Assembly: GCA_963736175.1 (NCBI GenBank)
Contig: CAVTNU010000010.1
Coordinates: 62,001 to 126,000, forward strand
Direction of reading: 5' to 3'
Origin: Rhodoblastus sp963736175
GTDB taxonomy: Bacteria > Pseudomonadota > Alphaproteobacteria > Rhizobiales > Beijerinckiaceae
DNA length: 64,000 bases
Shown one piece after another: positions 25,106 through 34,559 of this stretch (position 1 is its first letter; each line of letters starts with the position of its first letter). The notes beneath the pieces were generated by a model. The model was not told where the DNA came from. It was given only the letters and a program-made list of their open reading frames with translations, and ran no database searches. The position numbers and the translations under genes are program-made.

Positions 25106-25996
25106 ATGCAAAAGGCGGTCCGTCGGCTTGTATTGGGCGCCCCCTACATGTGGCTGGCGCTGTTCTTTCTAGCGCCATTCGTGTTTGTCGCCAGGATTTC
25201 GCTGTCGCAGTCGGTGCTGGGCCAGCCGCCTTACGCGCCGGTTTTCTCGTTCGCCGACGGCGTGCGCGACTGGCTCGCCAAACTGTCCAGCCTGTCGCTT
25301 GACGCCTACCAAGGGCTCGGCAACTCGATCTATTGGCGCGCCTATATTTTTTCAGTGGTCATCGCCGGGTTGGCGACGCTGGCGGCTTTGGCGATCGGCT
25401 TTCCCTTCGCGCTGGCGCTGGTGCGCGCGCCGAAACGATGGCGGCCGACATTGCTCGGCCTTGCGATGGCGCCGTTCTGGACGAGTTTTCTGATCCGCGT
25501 CTACGCCTGGATCATGCTTCTCAAGGACGAGGGGCTGATCAATCACGCGCTGAAGGCGTTGGGGCTGATCGAGGCGCCCTTGCCGCTGTTCGCCAATAAT
25601 GGCGCGGTGATCGCCGGGATCGTCTACTCCTACCTGCCGTTCATGATTCTGCCGCTCTATAACGCGCTCGAATCGCAGGACGAAGCGCTGTCGGAAGTGG
25701 CGGCCGATCTGGGCGCGGGGCCCTGGCGCGCGTTCTGGTCGGTGACTGTCCCTCTGGCCGCGCCAGGCGTATGGGCGGGCTGCCTGCTCGTGTTCATTCC
25801 CGCCGTCGGCGAATTCGTCATTCCCGATCTGCTCGGCGGCGCCAATTCCTTGATGATCGGCAAAGTCATGTGGAACGAGTTCTTCGAAAACCGCGATTGG
25901 CCGACCGCCTGCGCCGCCGCCGTGGCGTTGCTGACGCTGCTGGCCGCGCCGCTTGCGCTTTACGAGCGCGCGCAAATGCGGGAGGGCGCGCCTTGA
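25106..25996 (+). CDS. potB: Spermidine/putrescine-type ABC permease (PotB/PotH)
   Basis: 296 aa from ATG 25106, preceded by GGAGGG. About six membrane helices, including YMWLALFFLAPFVFVARISL at the start. The EAA loop that docks the ATPase reads LSEVAADLGAGPWRAFWSVT. A PotB-like LGLAMAPFWTSFLIRVYAW precedes it. The protein ends at TGA 25994-25996, overlapping the next gene's TTG start. The substrate is inferred from family resemblance; no periplasmic binding protein gene is present in the window. Confidence 0.88.
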   Translation: MQKAVRRLVLGAPYMWLALFFLAPFVFVARISLSQSVLGQPPYAPVFSFADGVRDWLAKLSSLSLDAYQGLGNSIYWRAYIFSVVIAGLATLAALAIGFPFALALVRAPKRWRPTLLGLAMAPFWTSFLIRVYAWIMLLKDEGLINHALKALGLIEAPLPLFANNGAVIAGIVYSYLPFMILPLYNALESQDEALSEVAADLGAGPWRAFWSVTVPLAAPGVWAGCLLVFIPAVGEFVIPDLLGGANSLMIGKVMWNEFFENRDWPTACAAAVALLTLLAAPLALYERAQMREGAP

Positions 25997-26769
25997 AAAA
26001 ACGCGCGACCGTTCTCGCCGCCGGTTTCGCCTTCCTTTATGCGCCGATCGCGCTGGTGGCGCTCTACAGCTTCAACGCATCGAAACTGACCACCGTTTGG
26101 GGTGGCTTTTCGACGCGCTGGTACGGCGAGTTGCTCAAGGACGAGCGCTTGATCGACTCGGCCCTTATCAGCCTGAAAATCGCATTCGTCTCGGCCGCGC
26201 TGGCGACGCTGCTTGGCGCCAGCGCCGCCTATGCGCTGGTTCGCTACGGCCGATTTTTTGGCCGCACGCTGTTCGCCGCGATGATCTATGCGCCGCTTGT
26301 CATGCCCGAGGTGATTCTCGGCCTGTCGCTCCTGTTGATGTTCATCGCTCTCGATCTTGAACGCGGGTTCTGGAGCGTGGTTCTGGCGCATGCGACCTTC
26401 ACGATGTGCTTCGTCTGCGTCGTCGTGCAGGCGCGGCTTGCCGATTTCGACCGCACGCTGGAGGAAGCTGCGATGGACCTCGGCGCCGGTCCGATCCGGA
26501 GTTTTTTCTCGATCACCTTGCCGCTGATCGCGCCGGGCGTCGTCGCTGGATTTTTGCTGGCCTTCACTTTGTCGCTCGACGACCTGGTCATCGCCAGCTT
26601 CACCTCGGGACCGGGCGCGACGACCTTGCCGATGCGCGTTTACAGCGCGATGCGGCTTGGCGTCTCGCCTGAAATCAATGTGATTTCGACCTTGCTGATC
26701 GGCGTCGTCGCGCTCGCGCTGGCCGTTGTCGCGCTGGTCAATCGTCGCGCGTCGGAAAGCGGCGTTTGA
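25993..26769 (+). CDS. potC: Spermidine/putrescine-type ABC permease (PotC/PotI)
   Basis: 258 aa. I chose TTG 25993, which overlaps the upstream stop and has GGAGGG at 25980-25985; the longer open frame upstream lies inside potB and is not coding. Six helices, beginning AAGFAFLYAPIALVALYSFN. The EAA loop is LEEAAMDLGAGPIRSFFSIT, and FTLSLDDLVIASFTSGPGAT is the PotC-type signature. It forms the channel with the preceding permease. Confidence 0.88.
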   Translation: MKKRATVLAAGFAFLYAPIALVALYSFNASKLTTVWGGFSTRWYGELLKDERLIDSALISLKIAFVSAALATLLGASAAYALVRYGRFFGRTLFAAMIYAPLVMPEVILGLSLLLMFIALDLERGFWSVVLAHATFTMCFVCVVVQARLADFDRTLEEAAMDLGAGPIRSFFSITLPLIAPGVVAGFLLAFTLSLDDLVIASFTSGPGATTLPMRVYSAMRLGVSPEINVISTLLIGVVALALAVVALVNRRASESGV

Positions 26770-26812
26770 AGCGCGCTAAGACGGCTGTCAGTTCGACCGG
26801 GCTCGCTCCTGA

Positions 26813-29053
26813 TCAGGCGGCGCTTTCTGCCCCTCTCGTCAACTGTGCGGGATCGGCGAATGCGATGTCGTTCGCGCCGGCGGCGGCCAGATCGTCGTGC
26901 AGATAGTCGCGCGCCGGTCCCGGCGCGCCAAGAGCCAGCGACAGGCCGGAGCGCGGCGCCAGAATATCGACCGTGTGCGGGTTGCTGGCCGCCAGCAGCA
27001 CGAAATCATAGGCGTGCTCCAACGCGTCGAGCACGAAGTCGATTCCATCGGCCCGAACCAAAGGCGCGCCGCCGGCGTCGATGATATGCAGGCGCGAGGA
27101 CGCGTCGCGGTGGATGACTTCGGCGAACGAGGCTTTGCCTTCAAGCAGTTCGGCAAGGCCGGGGCGCTGGCTCGCCGGCGCCGCGTCGGCTTGATTTGTT
27201 TCGGACGCATCGCGCGCGGCGTCGAGGGCGAGGAGAACGGCTCGGCCTTCGCGGGCCACGGCGCGCGCCAGAATGAGCGCGGGTTCGCCGACGCCTCCGG
27301 CCTCCTCGACTCCGGCGATGAGTACGGCGCCGTCGCCGCTCGAAGCTTTCACCGCGAGAACGCGTTCGATCAAACCGGACGAAGGCTGCGGCGTTATGAG
27401 CGTCTTGGCGGCTGCGGCCAGCGTCGCGTCAGCGCGGTCGGCGGATGACGCGACGACCGAGGCGTTCTCCGATTCGCCGATATCGATCCGTGGCGCGGCG
27501 CCCGCGCGGCTGGCGATCGCCGGCGCGCCGAAATCCTGCACGGCGCCTTTCCACCGCGCCAGGACCGAGGCGTCCCTGTCCGCTTCAACATTGTCTCTGG
27601 CGCTTTGCGCGGGCAGGGCGATGTTGGCGGATGGTGTTGCGGCGGCGCCTTGCGGCTTGCCGGCTAAGAGTTCGCGTCCGACGACAGAGGCCAGCGAGAA
27701 GACGAGGCCGGCCAGCGTGGCGAATACGAGAATGGGCGTCTTCTTGGGAAAGCTCGCTTGGCTCGGCGCTAGCGCGCGCGAGATGATGCGAGCGTCGGCC
27801 GGCGCGCTTTCGCCGCTGTCGCGCGCCAGCGCCGCCTGATATTTAGCCGTCTCGGTCTCGAGCTGATCCTTGATTCCCTTGTCGGCGCGCTCAAGCTCCC
27901 GCAATTGCACTTCTTCAGCGCTGGCGGCGCCCGCCACGCGCTTTTGCGCGTCGAGTTCGCTCATCAGATTGTCGACGCGAACGCCGGCCATCTGCGCGTC
28001 GTTTTCGGCGGCGCGCGCCGCCTTGTCGACGGCGCCGCGCAATTGCGCGTCAATATCGGCCAATTGCGCCTCAAGCTCCTTGATGCGCGGATGGCCCGGC
28101 AGAAGCGTGCGCGATTCAAGGGCGAGCTGGGCGCGAACGCTGACGCGCTGCTCGGAAATCCGCCGCACCAGATCGTTATTGGCGATATCGCTCAAATCGC
28201 CAAGCCGGCCCTGTTTCAGCATGTCGCGCAACATGCGCGCCTTGGCGCGCGACTCGGCTTGAGCGCCGCGCGCGGTGGTCAATTGCGTGTTGATTTCGCC
28301 CAATTGCTGGGTGCTTAAAGTCGTGTTGGCCGAAGACATCATCAGGCCGTTTTGCGCGCGAAAAGCTTCGACCCGCGCATCGGCCTCCGCGGCGCGCGCG
28401 GCGAGATCGTGGATCACGGCGGCGAGCGACTGAGCGGCCGCGTGGGCGCTGTCGCGCTTTGCCTGCATTTGCAGGTCGATGTAGAGATCAGCGATCTTGT
28501 TGGCGGCGCGCGCGGCGAGGTCGGGATCGTGCGAGGAAAACTCGACCTGAACGACGCGCGTGCGCGAAGGCGACAACACGGCGAGATGATCGAAATAGGC
28601 GTTGAGGATGCGCTCTTCGCGTGAATTGGCGTTGGGGTCCTTGACCAGACCGATCAGGGCGAAGGGCCGCAACAACGCGCTCAGGCCGCCGGAGCCGGCG
28701 TCAAATTCGGGATTGCCCTGCAAGCCGAGTTCGGCGATGGCGCGACGGCCGAGGTCGCGTGAGGTGACGAGTTGAATCTGGCTGTTGATCGTTTCCTGGT
28801 CGATGGTTGGCGCGACGTCGCGGTCGGCGCGGTCAGGGCGGGTGAAAAAGCTTTCCTGATTTTCGACGAGTATGCGCGATTCCGCCGTGTAACGCGGCTT
28901 GGTCATCGAAACGTAGGCGAGCGCCAGCGCGAAACAGCCGAGCGTCGTAGCCAGAATGAACTTTTTGCGGCGCGACAGGGCGCCGGAAAGACCGTTCAAA
29001 TCGATTTCGTCCCTGACATTCTGGTTTTCGAAATCAAAGGCGCTCGCGCTCAT
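26813..29053 (-). CDS. GumC/ExoP-like exopolysaccharide co-polymerase with degenerate kinase domain
   Basis: 746 aa. A Wzz domain lies near residues 15-110, with a membrane helix at about 33-50 (ILATTLGCFALALAYVSM). A long Ala/Gln-rich coiled coil (about 190-420) and a second helix (ILVFATLAGLVFSLASVV) follow. The C-terminal 200 residues have the layout of a BY-kinase, but the Walker A site reads EEAGGVGEPALILARA without the GK-S/T, the Walker A' aspartates are reduced to LALDAAR, and Walker B reads YDFVLLAASNP. No terminal Tyr cluster. It likely controls EPS chain length without kinase activity. Divergent from the Wza-like gene. Confidence 0.85.
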   Translation of the reverse strand: MSASAFDFENQNVRDEIDLNGLSGALSRRKKFILATTLGCFALALAYVSMTKPRYTAESRILVENQESFFTRPDRADRDVAPTIDQETINSQIQLVTSRDLGRRAIAELGLQGNPEFDAGSGGLSALLRPFALIGLVKDPNANSREERILNAYFDHLAVLSPSRTRVVQVEFSSHDPDLAARAANKIADLYIDLQMQAKRDSAHAAAQSLAAVIHDLAARAAEADARVEAFRAQNGLMMSSANTTLSTQQLGEINTQLTTARGAQAESRAKARMLRDMLKQGRLGDLSDIANNDLVRRISEQRVSVRAQLALESRTLLPGHPRIKELEAQLADIDAQLRGAVDKAARAAENDAQMAGVRVDNLMSELDAQKRVAGAASAEEVQLRELERADKGIKDQLETETAKYQAALARDSGESAPADARIISRALAPSQASFPKKTPILVFATLAGLVFSLASVVGRELLAGKPQGAAATPSANIALPAQSARDNVEADRDASVLARWKGAVQDFGAPAIASRAGAAPRIDIGESENASVVASSADRADATLAAAAKTLITPQPSSGLIERVLAVKASSGDGAVLIAGVEEAGGVGEPALILARAVAREGRAVLLALDAARDASETNQADAAPASQRPGLAELLEGKASFAEVIHRDASSRLHIIDAGGAPLVRADGIDFVLDALEHAYDFVLLAASNPHTVDILAPRSGLSLALGAPGPARDYLHDDLAAAGANDIAFADPAQLTRGAESAA

Positions 29054-29137
29054 TACTAAACTCCGTGACCGGCGGCCATTAGAGCTTGTTAAGGTTGAAA
29101 CAGGGTTAATCGCTTCGCCTTGTCCGGTCAGTCTTTT

Positions 29138-29145
29138 TTAACCAT
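29138..29145 (+). promoter_or_regulatory. TTAACCAT motif between gumC-like and wza-like genes
   Basis: TTAACCAT is one form of the CtrA-binding half site described in alphaproteobacteria. Here it lies 59 bp before the Wza-like ATG, in the 150-bp divergent region. The same octamer recurs at 31471 and 37251, also upstream of genes. Binding is inferred only. Confidence 0.35.
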
Positions 29146-29203
29146 AGCTGGATATTTTGAGGTCGCCGCCCTGTAGCGTCCTTCAAATTAGCCTGGTCCC
29201 GTG

Positions 29204-29767
29204 ATGATGCGTCCTGTCCTGATCTTTCTTTGTCTTGCGATGGCGGGTCTCCTGCAGGGATGCGCGGGCGCGAGATATCGGGCCGACGCGTTCGACGCTT
29301 CCGTCAATGCGCCCTATACGTTGGCCGCGGGCGATCGGTTGCGCGTTATCGTGTTCGGGCAGGATTCGCTGACGAACTCGTTCGCCGTCGACAGTTCCGG
29401 CCACATCGCCATGCCCTTGATCGGTCTGACCCCGGCGGCCGGCCGCACCACGGCGGAGCTGGCGCGCGAAATCGAACAGAAGCTGCGCAACGGCTATGTG
29501 CGAGATCCCCGTGTTTCTGTGGAAGTGGAAGCCTTCCGTCCGTTCTTCGTTCTCGGCGAGGTCACGAATTCAGGGCAGTTTCCTTATGTCAACGGCATGA
29601 CCGTGCAGACGGCGGTGGCCATCGCGGGCGGCTACACGCCGCGCGCGGAAAAACATACCGCCGATCTGACGCGCACGGTCGACGGCGTTCCGTATACCGG
29701 AAACGTGCCGGTTACGCAGGCGGTGCGCCCCGGCGACACGATCGTCATTCGCGAGCGTTTCTTTTAA
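29204..29767 (+). CDS. Wza/GumB-like polysaccharide export lipoprotein
   Basis: 187 aa from ATG 29204 (a GTG and a second ATG are adjacent). A lipoprotein signal ends in the lipobox LLQGC. YTLAAGDRLRVIVFGQDSLT begins the poly-export domain, and a SLBB-type segment follows (FFVLGEVTNSGQFPYVNGMT). This short form lacks the long C-terminal part of Wza, resembling ExoF/GumB-type exporters. It forms the outer-membrane exit for EPS, working with the GumC-like protein encoded divergently. Confidence 0.88.
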   Translation: MMRPVLIFLCLAMAGLLQGCAGARYRADAFDASVNAPYTLAAGDRLRVIVFGQDSLTNSFAVDSSGHIAMPLIGLTPAAGRTTAELAREIEQKLRNGYVRDPRVSVEVEAFRPFFVLGEVTNSGQFPYVNGMTVQTAVAIAGGYTPRAEKHTADLTRTVDGVPYTGNVPVTQAVRPGDTIVIRERFF

Positions 29768-29967
29768 GCGACACGCGACGGCGATCGCCTTTCGCCTGAA
29801 AAATCAGTATCGCCGGCGCGATCAAACTCGCCGGCCAGCCGCCGATTTTAACCGAGAGAAGTCAAATACCCGCGGTCCATCTTGAGTATGGGGCGCGGGC
29901 AAGCCTATATGGCGTCAAGACTTTGTTAACCGGTAAGACGGTCAACCTGGAGCCGATCGGCCCCGCC

Positions 29968-31426
29968 ATGTTTCATTCGCCGCCCGCAGAAGCAAGGATC
30001 GGTCTGACGCCCACGCCCGCGATTTCGCCAGTGGTCGTCGCCGGTGTGGCGCGCGCGCTCGAGTTCGCGATACTTCTCGCCGCGGGATTTCTGGTTCATT
30101 CGATCTATCTTGCGCCGAGCTATGGACTCGACAGCGCCTATTTGATCGCCACGCCCGCGATCGCGGCGCTTGCAGTCGCCGTATTCCAAGCGCTTGGCGT
30201 CAATACCGTCGATTTCCTTCCGCATCCCGCTCGAACGCGGACCGCGCATCTTTTTGGGGTGGACTCTCGTTATTCTTTTCACCACCGCCGTGGCGTTCCT
30301 GACCAAGGCGGACGGCCTGTTCTCACGCGTGTGGCTGACGTCCTGGTATATTCTCGGGCTGATCCTGCTGTCGGTCGACCGGGCGGCCATCGCCGCCTTC
30401 GTGCGCCGCCTGACGCGCAACGGGCGGCTTGACAGGCGCACCGCTATTGTCGGCGGCGGACCGGCCGCCGAACAATTATTGCGCGATCTTTCCGCCCAAC
30501 GCGACACCGACCTGCGGATTTACGGCGTATTCGACGATCGCGGCGATGAGCGCGCGCCCGATGTGGTTTCGGGATTTCCTAAGCTTGGCGACGTTGACGA
30601 TCTTGTCGCCTTCGCCAGGAACACGCGGCTCGATCTCGTCATCTTCACCCTGCCGATCACCGCGGAAGCGCGCATCCTGGAGATGTTGCGCAAATTATGG
30701 GTTCTGCCGGTCGATATCAGACTGGCCGCGCACGCCAATAAATTGCGTTTCCGTCCGCATTCCTATTCCTATATCGGCTCGGTTCCGGTGTTCGACGTGT
30801 TCGACAAACCGATCGCCGGTTGGGACGTCGTTCTGAAAAGCGTGTTCGACCGTGTGGTGGGCGCGATCCTGCTTGTCCTGCTCGCGCCGCTGATGGCTCT
30901 GACCGCGCTCGCCGTCAAGGCGACCTCGCGGGGTCCCGTTCTGTTCAGGCAAAAGCGCCACGGCTTCAACAACGAGCTGATCGAAATTTTCAAGTTCCGT
31001 TCGATGTACGTCGATCAGCTCGATCCCAACGCGCAGCGGCTGGTGACGCAAAACGATCCGCGCGTCACGCCGGTCGGCCGGTTCATCCGCAAATCCTCGC
31101 TCGATGAATTGCCGCAATTGTTCAATGTGGTTTTCGCTGGCAATTTATCGTTGGTGGGACCGCGTCCTCATGCTCTGAACGCCAAGGCCGCCGAGCGTCA
31201 TTATGACGACGTCGTCGACGGCTATTTCGCTCGCCATCGCGTCAAGCCGGGTGTTACGGGCTGGGCGCAGATCCACGGCTGGCGCGGGGAAACCGACACG
31301 CGGGAAAAGATTGAACGGCGTGTCGAATATGATCTCGACTATATCGAGAACTGGTCCATCCTGCTCGACATATACATCTTGGCGCTCACGCCATTCGCCC
31401 TGTTCAAGACGAAAAACGCCTATTGA
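29968..31426 (+). CDS. Polyprenyl-phosphate sugar phosphotransferase (EPS priming enzyme), split by a one-base insertion
   Basis: Two overlapping frames make one protein. The first gives the membrane helices (FAILLAAGFLVHSIYLAPSY and on). The second begins RIPLERGPRIFLGWTLVILF and carries the Rossmann part (RTAIVGGGPAAEQLL) and the catalytic bacterial sugar transferase domain: FRQKRHGFNNELIEIFKFRS, RVTPVGRFIRKSSLDELPQL and the terminal ENWSILLDIYILALT. Removing one base in TTCCTTCC near 30218-30225 gives 485 aa, typical of WcaJ/PssY-type enzymes. It loads the first sugar onto undecaprenyl phosphate. The start (ATG 29968) is moderately certain. Confidence 0.87.
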
Positions 31427-31470
31427 CGCGCCGGGCGCGGCGCGCCTGAACGGTCGGGCGTCGTGCTTTT

Positions 31471-31478
31471 TTAACCAT
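31471..31478 (+). promoter_or_regulatory. TTAACCAT motif upstream of GT4 gene
   Basis: Second copy of the CtrA-like octamer, 42 bp before the ATG of the family 4 glycosyltransferase, in the gap after the sugar transferase. Candidate only. Confidence 0.35.
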
Positions 31479-31519
31479 GTCGGCGCCACAATGGTTTCTG
31501 GCGCCAGACTGGAATCACA

Positions 31520-32692
31520 ATGAACGACCCGAACCGAGGCCTGCGCATCCTGCATATCTTGCGCGCTCCGGTCGGAGGGCTGTTTCGGCACGTCCTCGAT
31601 CTGTCGGCCGAACTGAGCGCGAAAGGCCACAGCGTCGGTCTGATCGCCGACTCGCTGACCGGCGGGGAAATCGCTCGCCAGCAATTCAACGCGCTTGCTC
31701 CCTTGCTGAAATTGGGCGTCTATCGCCTGCCGATGCGGCGAGAGCCGAACGCGGGCGACTTCCTGGCGCTCGCACGCGTCTATTCGATCGTACGCCGGCT
31801 CAAGCCTGACGTCGTTCACGGTCATGGCTCGAAGGGCGGCTTTTACGCGCGCGCTTCGGCGTTTTTGCCGGGCGGCGGTCGTACGACGGTGCGCGCCTAC
31901 ACGCCGCACGGCGGCGCGTTTCACGATCAACCCGGACGCTCGCTCTATCTGCGCGTCGAGCGCTTCATCGAACGCAAGACCGATTTGTTTCTGTTTGAGA
32001 GCGACTATATCGCGCAGCAATTTCATGCCGGCGTCGGAGAGACGCACGCCTTGACCAGGGTCGCCAAGAATGGCCTGTGGCCGCGTGAGTTCACGCCCGT
32101 CGTCCCGTTGGCCGACGCCGTCGATTTCGTCTACGTGGGCGAACTTTCCCCCAACAAGGGCGTCGACACCTTGATCGAGGCGATCGCCATTTTGCGCCTG
32201 CGTCGCGATCTGACGCCGCGTCTGGCCATCGTCGGCGCCGGAAGCGAGTTGGGGGCGCTCGCCGATCTCGTCGAAGCGCGCGGATTGGCCTCGCAGATCG
32301 CTTTTTACGGCGCCATGCCGGCGGTCGAGGCCTTCAGGCTCGGCAAGACGCTGGTGACGCCGAGCCGAGCCGAGTCCTTGCCCTATGTCGTGCTTGAGGC
32401 GGGCGCGGCCCGCGTGCCGATCATCGCCACGAATGTCGGCGGGATCAGCGAGATATTCGGCGCGGACGCCGGGCGCTTGATTCCTTGCGATCAGCCTGAC
32501 CTGTTGGCGGATGCGATGGCGGCAATGCTGGAAAAGGACCCCGAGACCATCAAGAGCGAGACGCAGGCGCTGACTGACCATATCGCGACGTCGTTCAGCC
32601 TCGACGCGATGGCGACAAATGTTCTGGAAGGCTACCGCGCCGCGCTCGATCTCAAGCGCGGCGTCCGCCCGGCGGCGGGAGGCGCGGCATGA
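31520..32692 (+). CDS. Glycosyltransferase family 4
   Basis: 390 aa. RILHILRAPVGGLFRHVLDL is the N-terminal acceptor-side start of GT4 enzymes. VVHGHGSKGGFYARA and the C-terminal donor-binding half (FVYVGELSPNKGVDTLIEAI, VTPSRAESLPYVVLEAGAA) follow, with the conserved Glu pair of the E-x7-E motif in SRAESLPYVVLE. It adds a sugar to the growing EPS repeat unit on the cytoplasmic face. The stop overlaps the start of the polymerase gene by 4 bp (ATGA), so the two are coupled. Confidence 0.9.
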   Translation: MNDPNRGLRILHILRAPVGGLFRHVLDLSAELSAKGHSVGLIADSLTGGEIARQQFNALAPLLKLGVYRLPMRREPNAGDFLALARVYSIVRRLKPDVVHGHGSKGGFYARASAFLPGGGRTTVRAYTPHGGAFHDQPGRSLYLRVERFIERKTDLFLFESDYIAQQFHAGVGETHALTRVAKNGLWPREFTPVVPLADAVDFVYVGELSPNKGVDTLIEAIAILRLRRDLTPRLAIVGAGSELGALADLVEARGLASQIAFYGAMPAVEAFRLGKTLVTPSRAESLPYVVLEAGAARVPIIATNVGGISEIFGADAGRLIPCDQPDLLADAMAAMLEKDPETIKSETQALTDHIATSFSLDAMATNVLEGYRAALDLKRGVRPAAGGAA

Positions 32693-33957
32693 CGATGAGC
32701 GCGACCCTCGTTGACAATGCGCCGCTGGCGGGGGCGGGCGGCGCGAAGCTGCGCTACGATCGCATTCTCAACAGCGTCTATTGGTTCTGCATGGCGACGA
32801 GTTCGATCGTTTTCGTCGAGCCGGCGCCGTATGACTTTATCATTTTCGTCGTCGTCGGGCTTTGGGCGCTTGGCGGCTTCACCGTCCATCGCGCCATATT
32901 GCCTTTCGTGTTTCTGGTCGGGCTCTGGGTGTTCGGCGGCTTCGCCGCGCTCGTTCCGTACTGGAACGAGACCGACCCAGTGGACTATATGTTCCACACC
33001 CTGTTCATCGCGTCGACAGGCGTGTTCTACGCGCTGTTTTTCACGGACAACACAAGTCGACGCGTCGAGCTGATGCTGAGCGGCTTCATCGTCAGTTGCG
33101 TCTTCGCCGCCGTCATCGCGGTCGCCTCCTGGCTCGGCTATCTGGGCGGCTCCGAGGATTTGGTGAAAGACGGCCGTGCGATGGCGCCGTTCAAGGATCC
33201 CAACGTGCTCGGAACCTATATGGTGCTGGGCGTCGTCTATCTCGTGCAGCAATTGCTGCTCGGCCGCGCGCGTTATCTGCCGCTGACGCTGGCGGCGTTG
33301 GCGATCGTGTTGACGGCCCTGTTCCTGTCCTTTTCGCGCGGCTCTTGGGGCGCGACGGTCCTCTCCGTCATGCTGATGACGGCGATGTCGTTCCGCACCG
33401 CCTCGTCCGCCGCTTTGCGCCTGCGTATCGTCGTTGCGGCGGCGGCGTTTTTCGCCTTGGCCGGCGTGGGGTTGATGGGCGCGCTTTCAGTTGACAGCGT
33501 GCGCGAATTTTTCTTCCAGCGCGCCGCGGTAACGCAGGATTACGACGAAGGTCCGACCGGGCGTTTCGGCAACCAAATTCGTTCCATCCCGATGCTGCTG
33601 GAGCGCCCGAACGGCTTTGGACCGTTGCGTTATCGTCTGATTTTCGATCTCGACCCGCACAACAGCTATGTCAACGCTTTCGCATCGAACGGCTGGCTCG
33701 GCGGCTTTTCATTTATCCTGCTGGTCCTTTCGACGAGCTTCGTCGGCTTCCGTCTGGCTTTGACGCATCATCCCTATACGCGTCTGGCGCAAGCGATCTG
33801 GCCGGCGCAATTTGCGTTCTTTCTCCAAGGTTTTCAGATCGACTTGGACCATTGGCGGTTTTTTTATCTGACCCTTGGCGCGATCTGGGGGATGGAGGCT
33901 GCGCGTCGCCGTTGGCTGTCTGCGCGGAAGACGCGCGCCCGGTCGGCGGAAGCCTGA
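32689..33957 (+). CDS. O-antigen ligase/polymerase-family membrane protein (Wzy/ExoQ-like)
   Basis: 422 aa with about ten predicted helices. The Wzy_C core is seen: LFLSFSRGSWGATVLSVMLM, then the long periplasmic loop with FDLDPHNSYVNAFASNGWLG, whose HNSYV motif is typical of polymerases and ligases. APFKDPNVLGTYMVLG precedes it. It polymerises lipid-linked EPS repeat units in the periplasm. Together with the co-polymerase, priming enzyme and exporter it completes a Wzy-type pathway, except that no Wzx flippase is seen in the window. Confidence 0.87.
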   Translation: MTMSATLVDNAPLAGAGGAKLRYDRILNSVYWFCMATSSIVFVEPAPYDFIIFVVVGLWALGGFTVHRAILPFVFLVGLWVFGGFAALVPYWNETDPVDYMFHTLFIASTGVFYALFFTDNTSRRVELMLSGFIVSCVFAAVIAVASWLGYLGGSEDLVKDGRAMAPFKDPNVLGTYMVLGVVYLVQQLLLGRARYLPLTLAALAIVLTALFLSFSRGSWGATVLSVMLMTAMSFRTASSAALRLRIVVAAAAFFALAGVGLMGALSVDSVREFFFQRAAVTQDYDEGPTGRFGNQIRSIPMLLERPNGFGPLRYRLIFDLDPHNSYVNAFASNGWLGGFSFILLVLSTSFVGFRLALTHHPYTRLAQAIWPAQFAFFLQGFQIDLDHWRFFYLTLGAIWGMEAARRRWLSARKTRARSAEA

Positions 33958-34357
33958 TCGCCTTTCGCGCAGTAGCGAACGAGGCGTAGCGCTTGCCTTG
34001 GCGAAGACGGCGCAGCGGATCGCTTCATCGCTTATGCTCGCCCGATGGGAACTTATGTTGGTATAATTCTTCGTACACGAATTTGTCGAAGCTAGGTGGC
34101 TTATATAGAAAACTGCATTACCTGAACAATTCGATGCATGCGAAAGAGATATATTGTCCTGCACAGGACTTTCGCGCCGATTTGCGCATCCACGCCGATT
34201 GTCCTTGCCGCCGACAGGTCAAGAGCCGAAAATATTAAACAAGTCCATTGGTCCGGCCCCGAATTGTGGCCTTTGGCGAGTGGCGCCGAGCGCAGGTTGC
34301 TGGATTTTTGCGCCGCATGAGCCAATTTCCGAAAAATTCGCGCCTTTCCCGAAAAGA

Positions 34358-34375
34358 CTTTGCGCTGACGCAAAG
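34358..34375. repeat. 7-bp inverted repeat with 4-nt loop
   Basis: CTTTGCG-CTGA-CGCAAAG, perfect arms. As RNA it would be a stable small hairpin; no T-run follows. It is 185 bp before the KAS III start. Confidence 0.5.
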
Positions 34376-34421
34376 CAATGGGGAGCGTTTTCGAACTCTC
34401 TGTCGACCGAATGCGCTCCAG

Positions 34422-34465
34422 TGCGCGGTCACGAAAGGCGGGCGCCGAATTTTCGTGACTGCGCA
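34422..34465. promoter_or_regulatory. 15-bp inverted repeat upstream of the KAS III-like gene
   Basis: Left arm TGCGCGGTCACGAAA (34422-34436), right arm TTTCGTGACTGCGCA (34451-34465). The arms match at 14 of 15 positions across a 14-bp spacer. It lies 95 bp before TTG 34560. Candidate operator or leader hairpin; not a terminator, as no T-run follows. Confidence 0.6.
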
Positions 34466-34559
34466 TGGAAAACAGTGAAATGTAATGACAAGACAGACGC
34501 TTGCCTGAATCGGCCCGGAAGTGTCGAGTTCGTCGAAAGGGTCGATAACGGAGATCGCC

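Larger units (their letters stand above)
33958..34559. other. 600-bp intergenic region with two strong dyads
   Basis: No convincing gene; the open frames here on both strands have no recognisable protein character. It contains an AT-richer stretch (about 34050-34130), a dyad CTTTGCG-CTGA-CGCAAAG at 34358-34375 and the long repeat at 34422-34465, all ahead of the KAS III-like gene. A small RNA or a long regulated leader is possible. Confidence 0.5.

Noticed and set aside
26252..27839. Plus-strand frames opposite the GumC-like gene
   Set aside because: They are shadows of the 746-aa minus-strand gene, with Arg/Ser-rich products and no motif.
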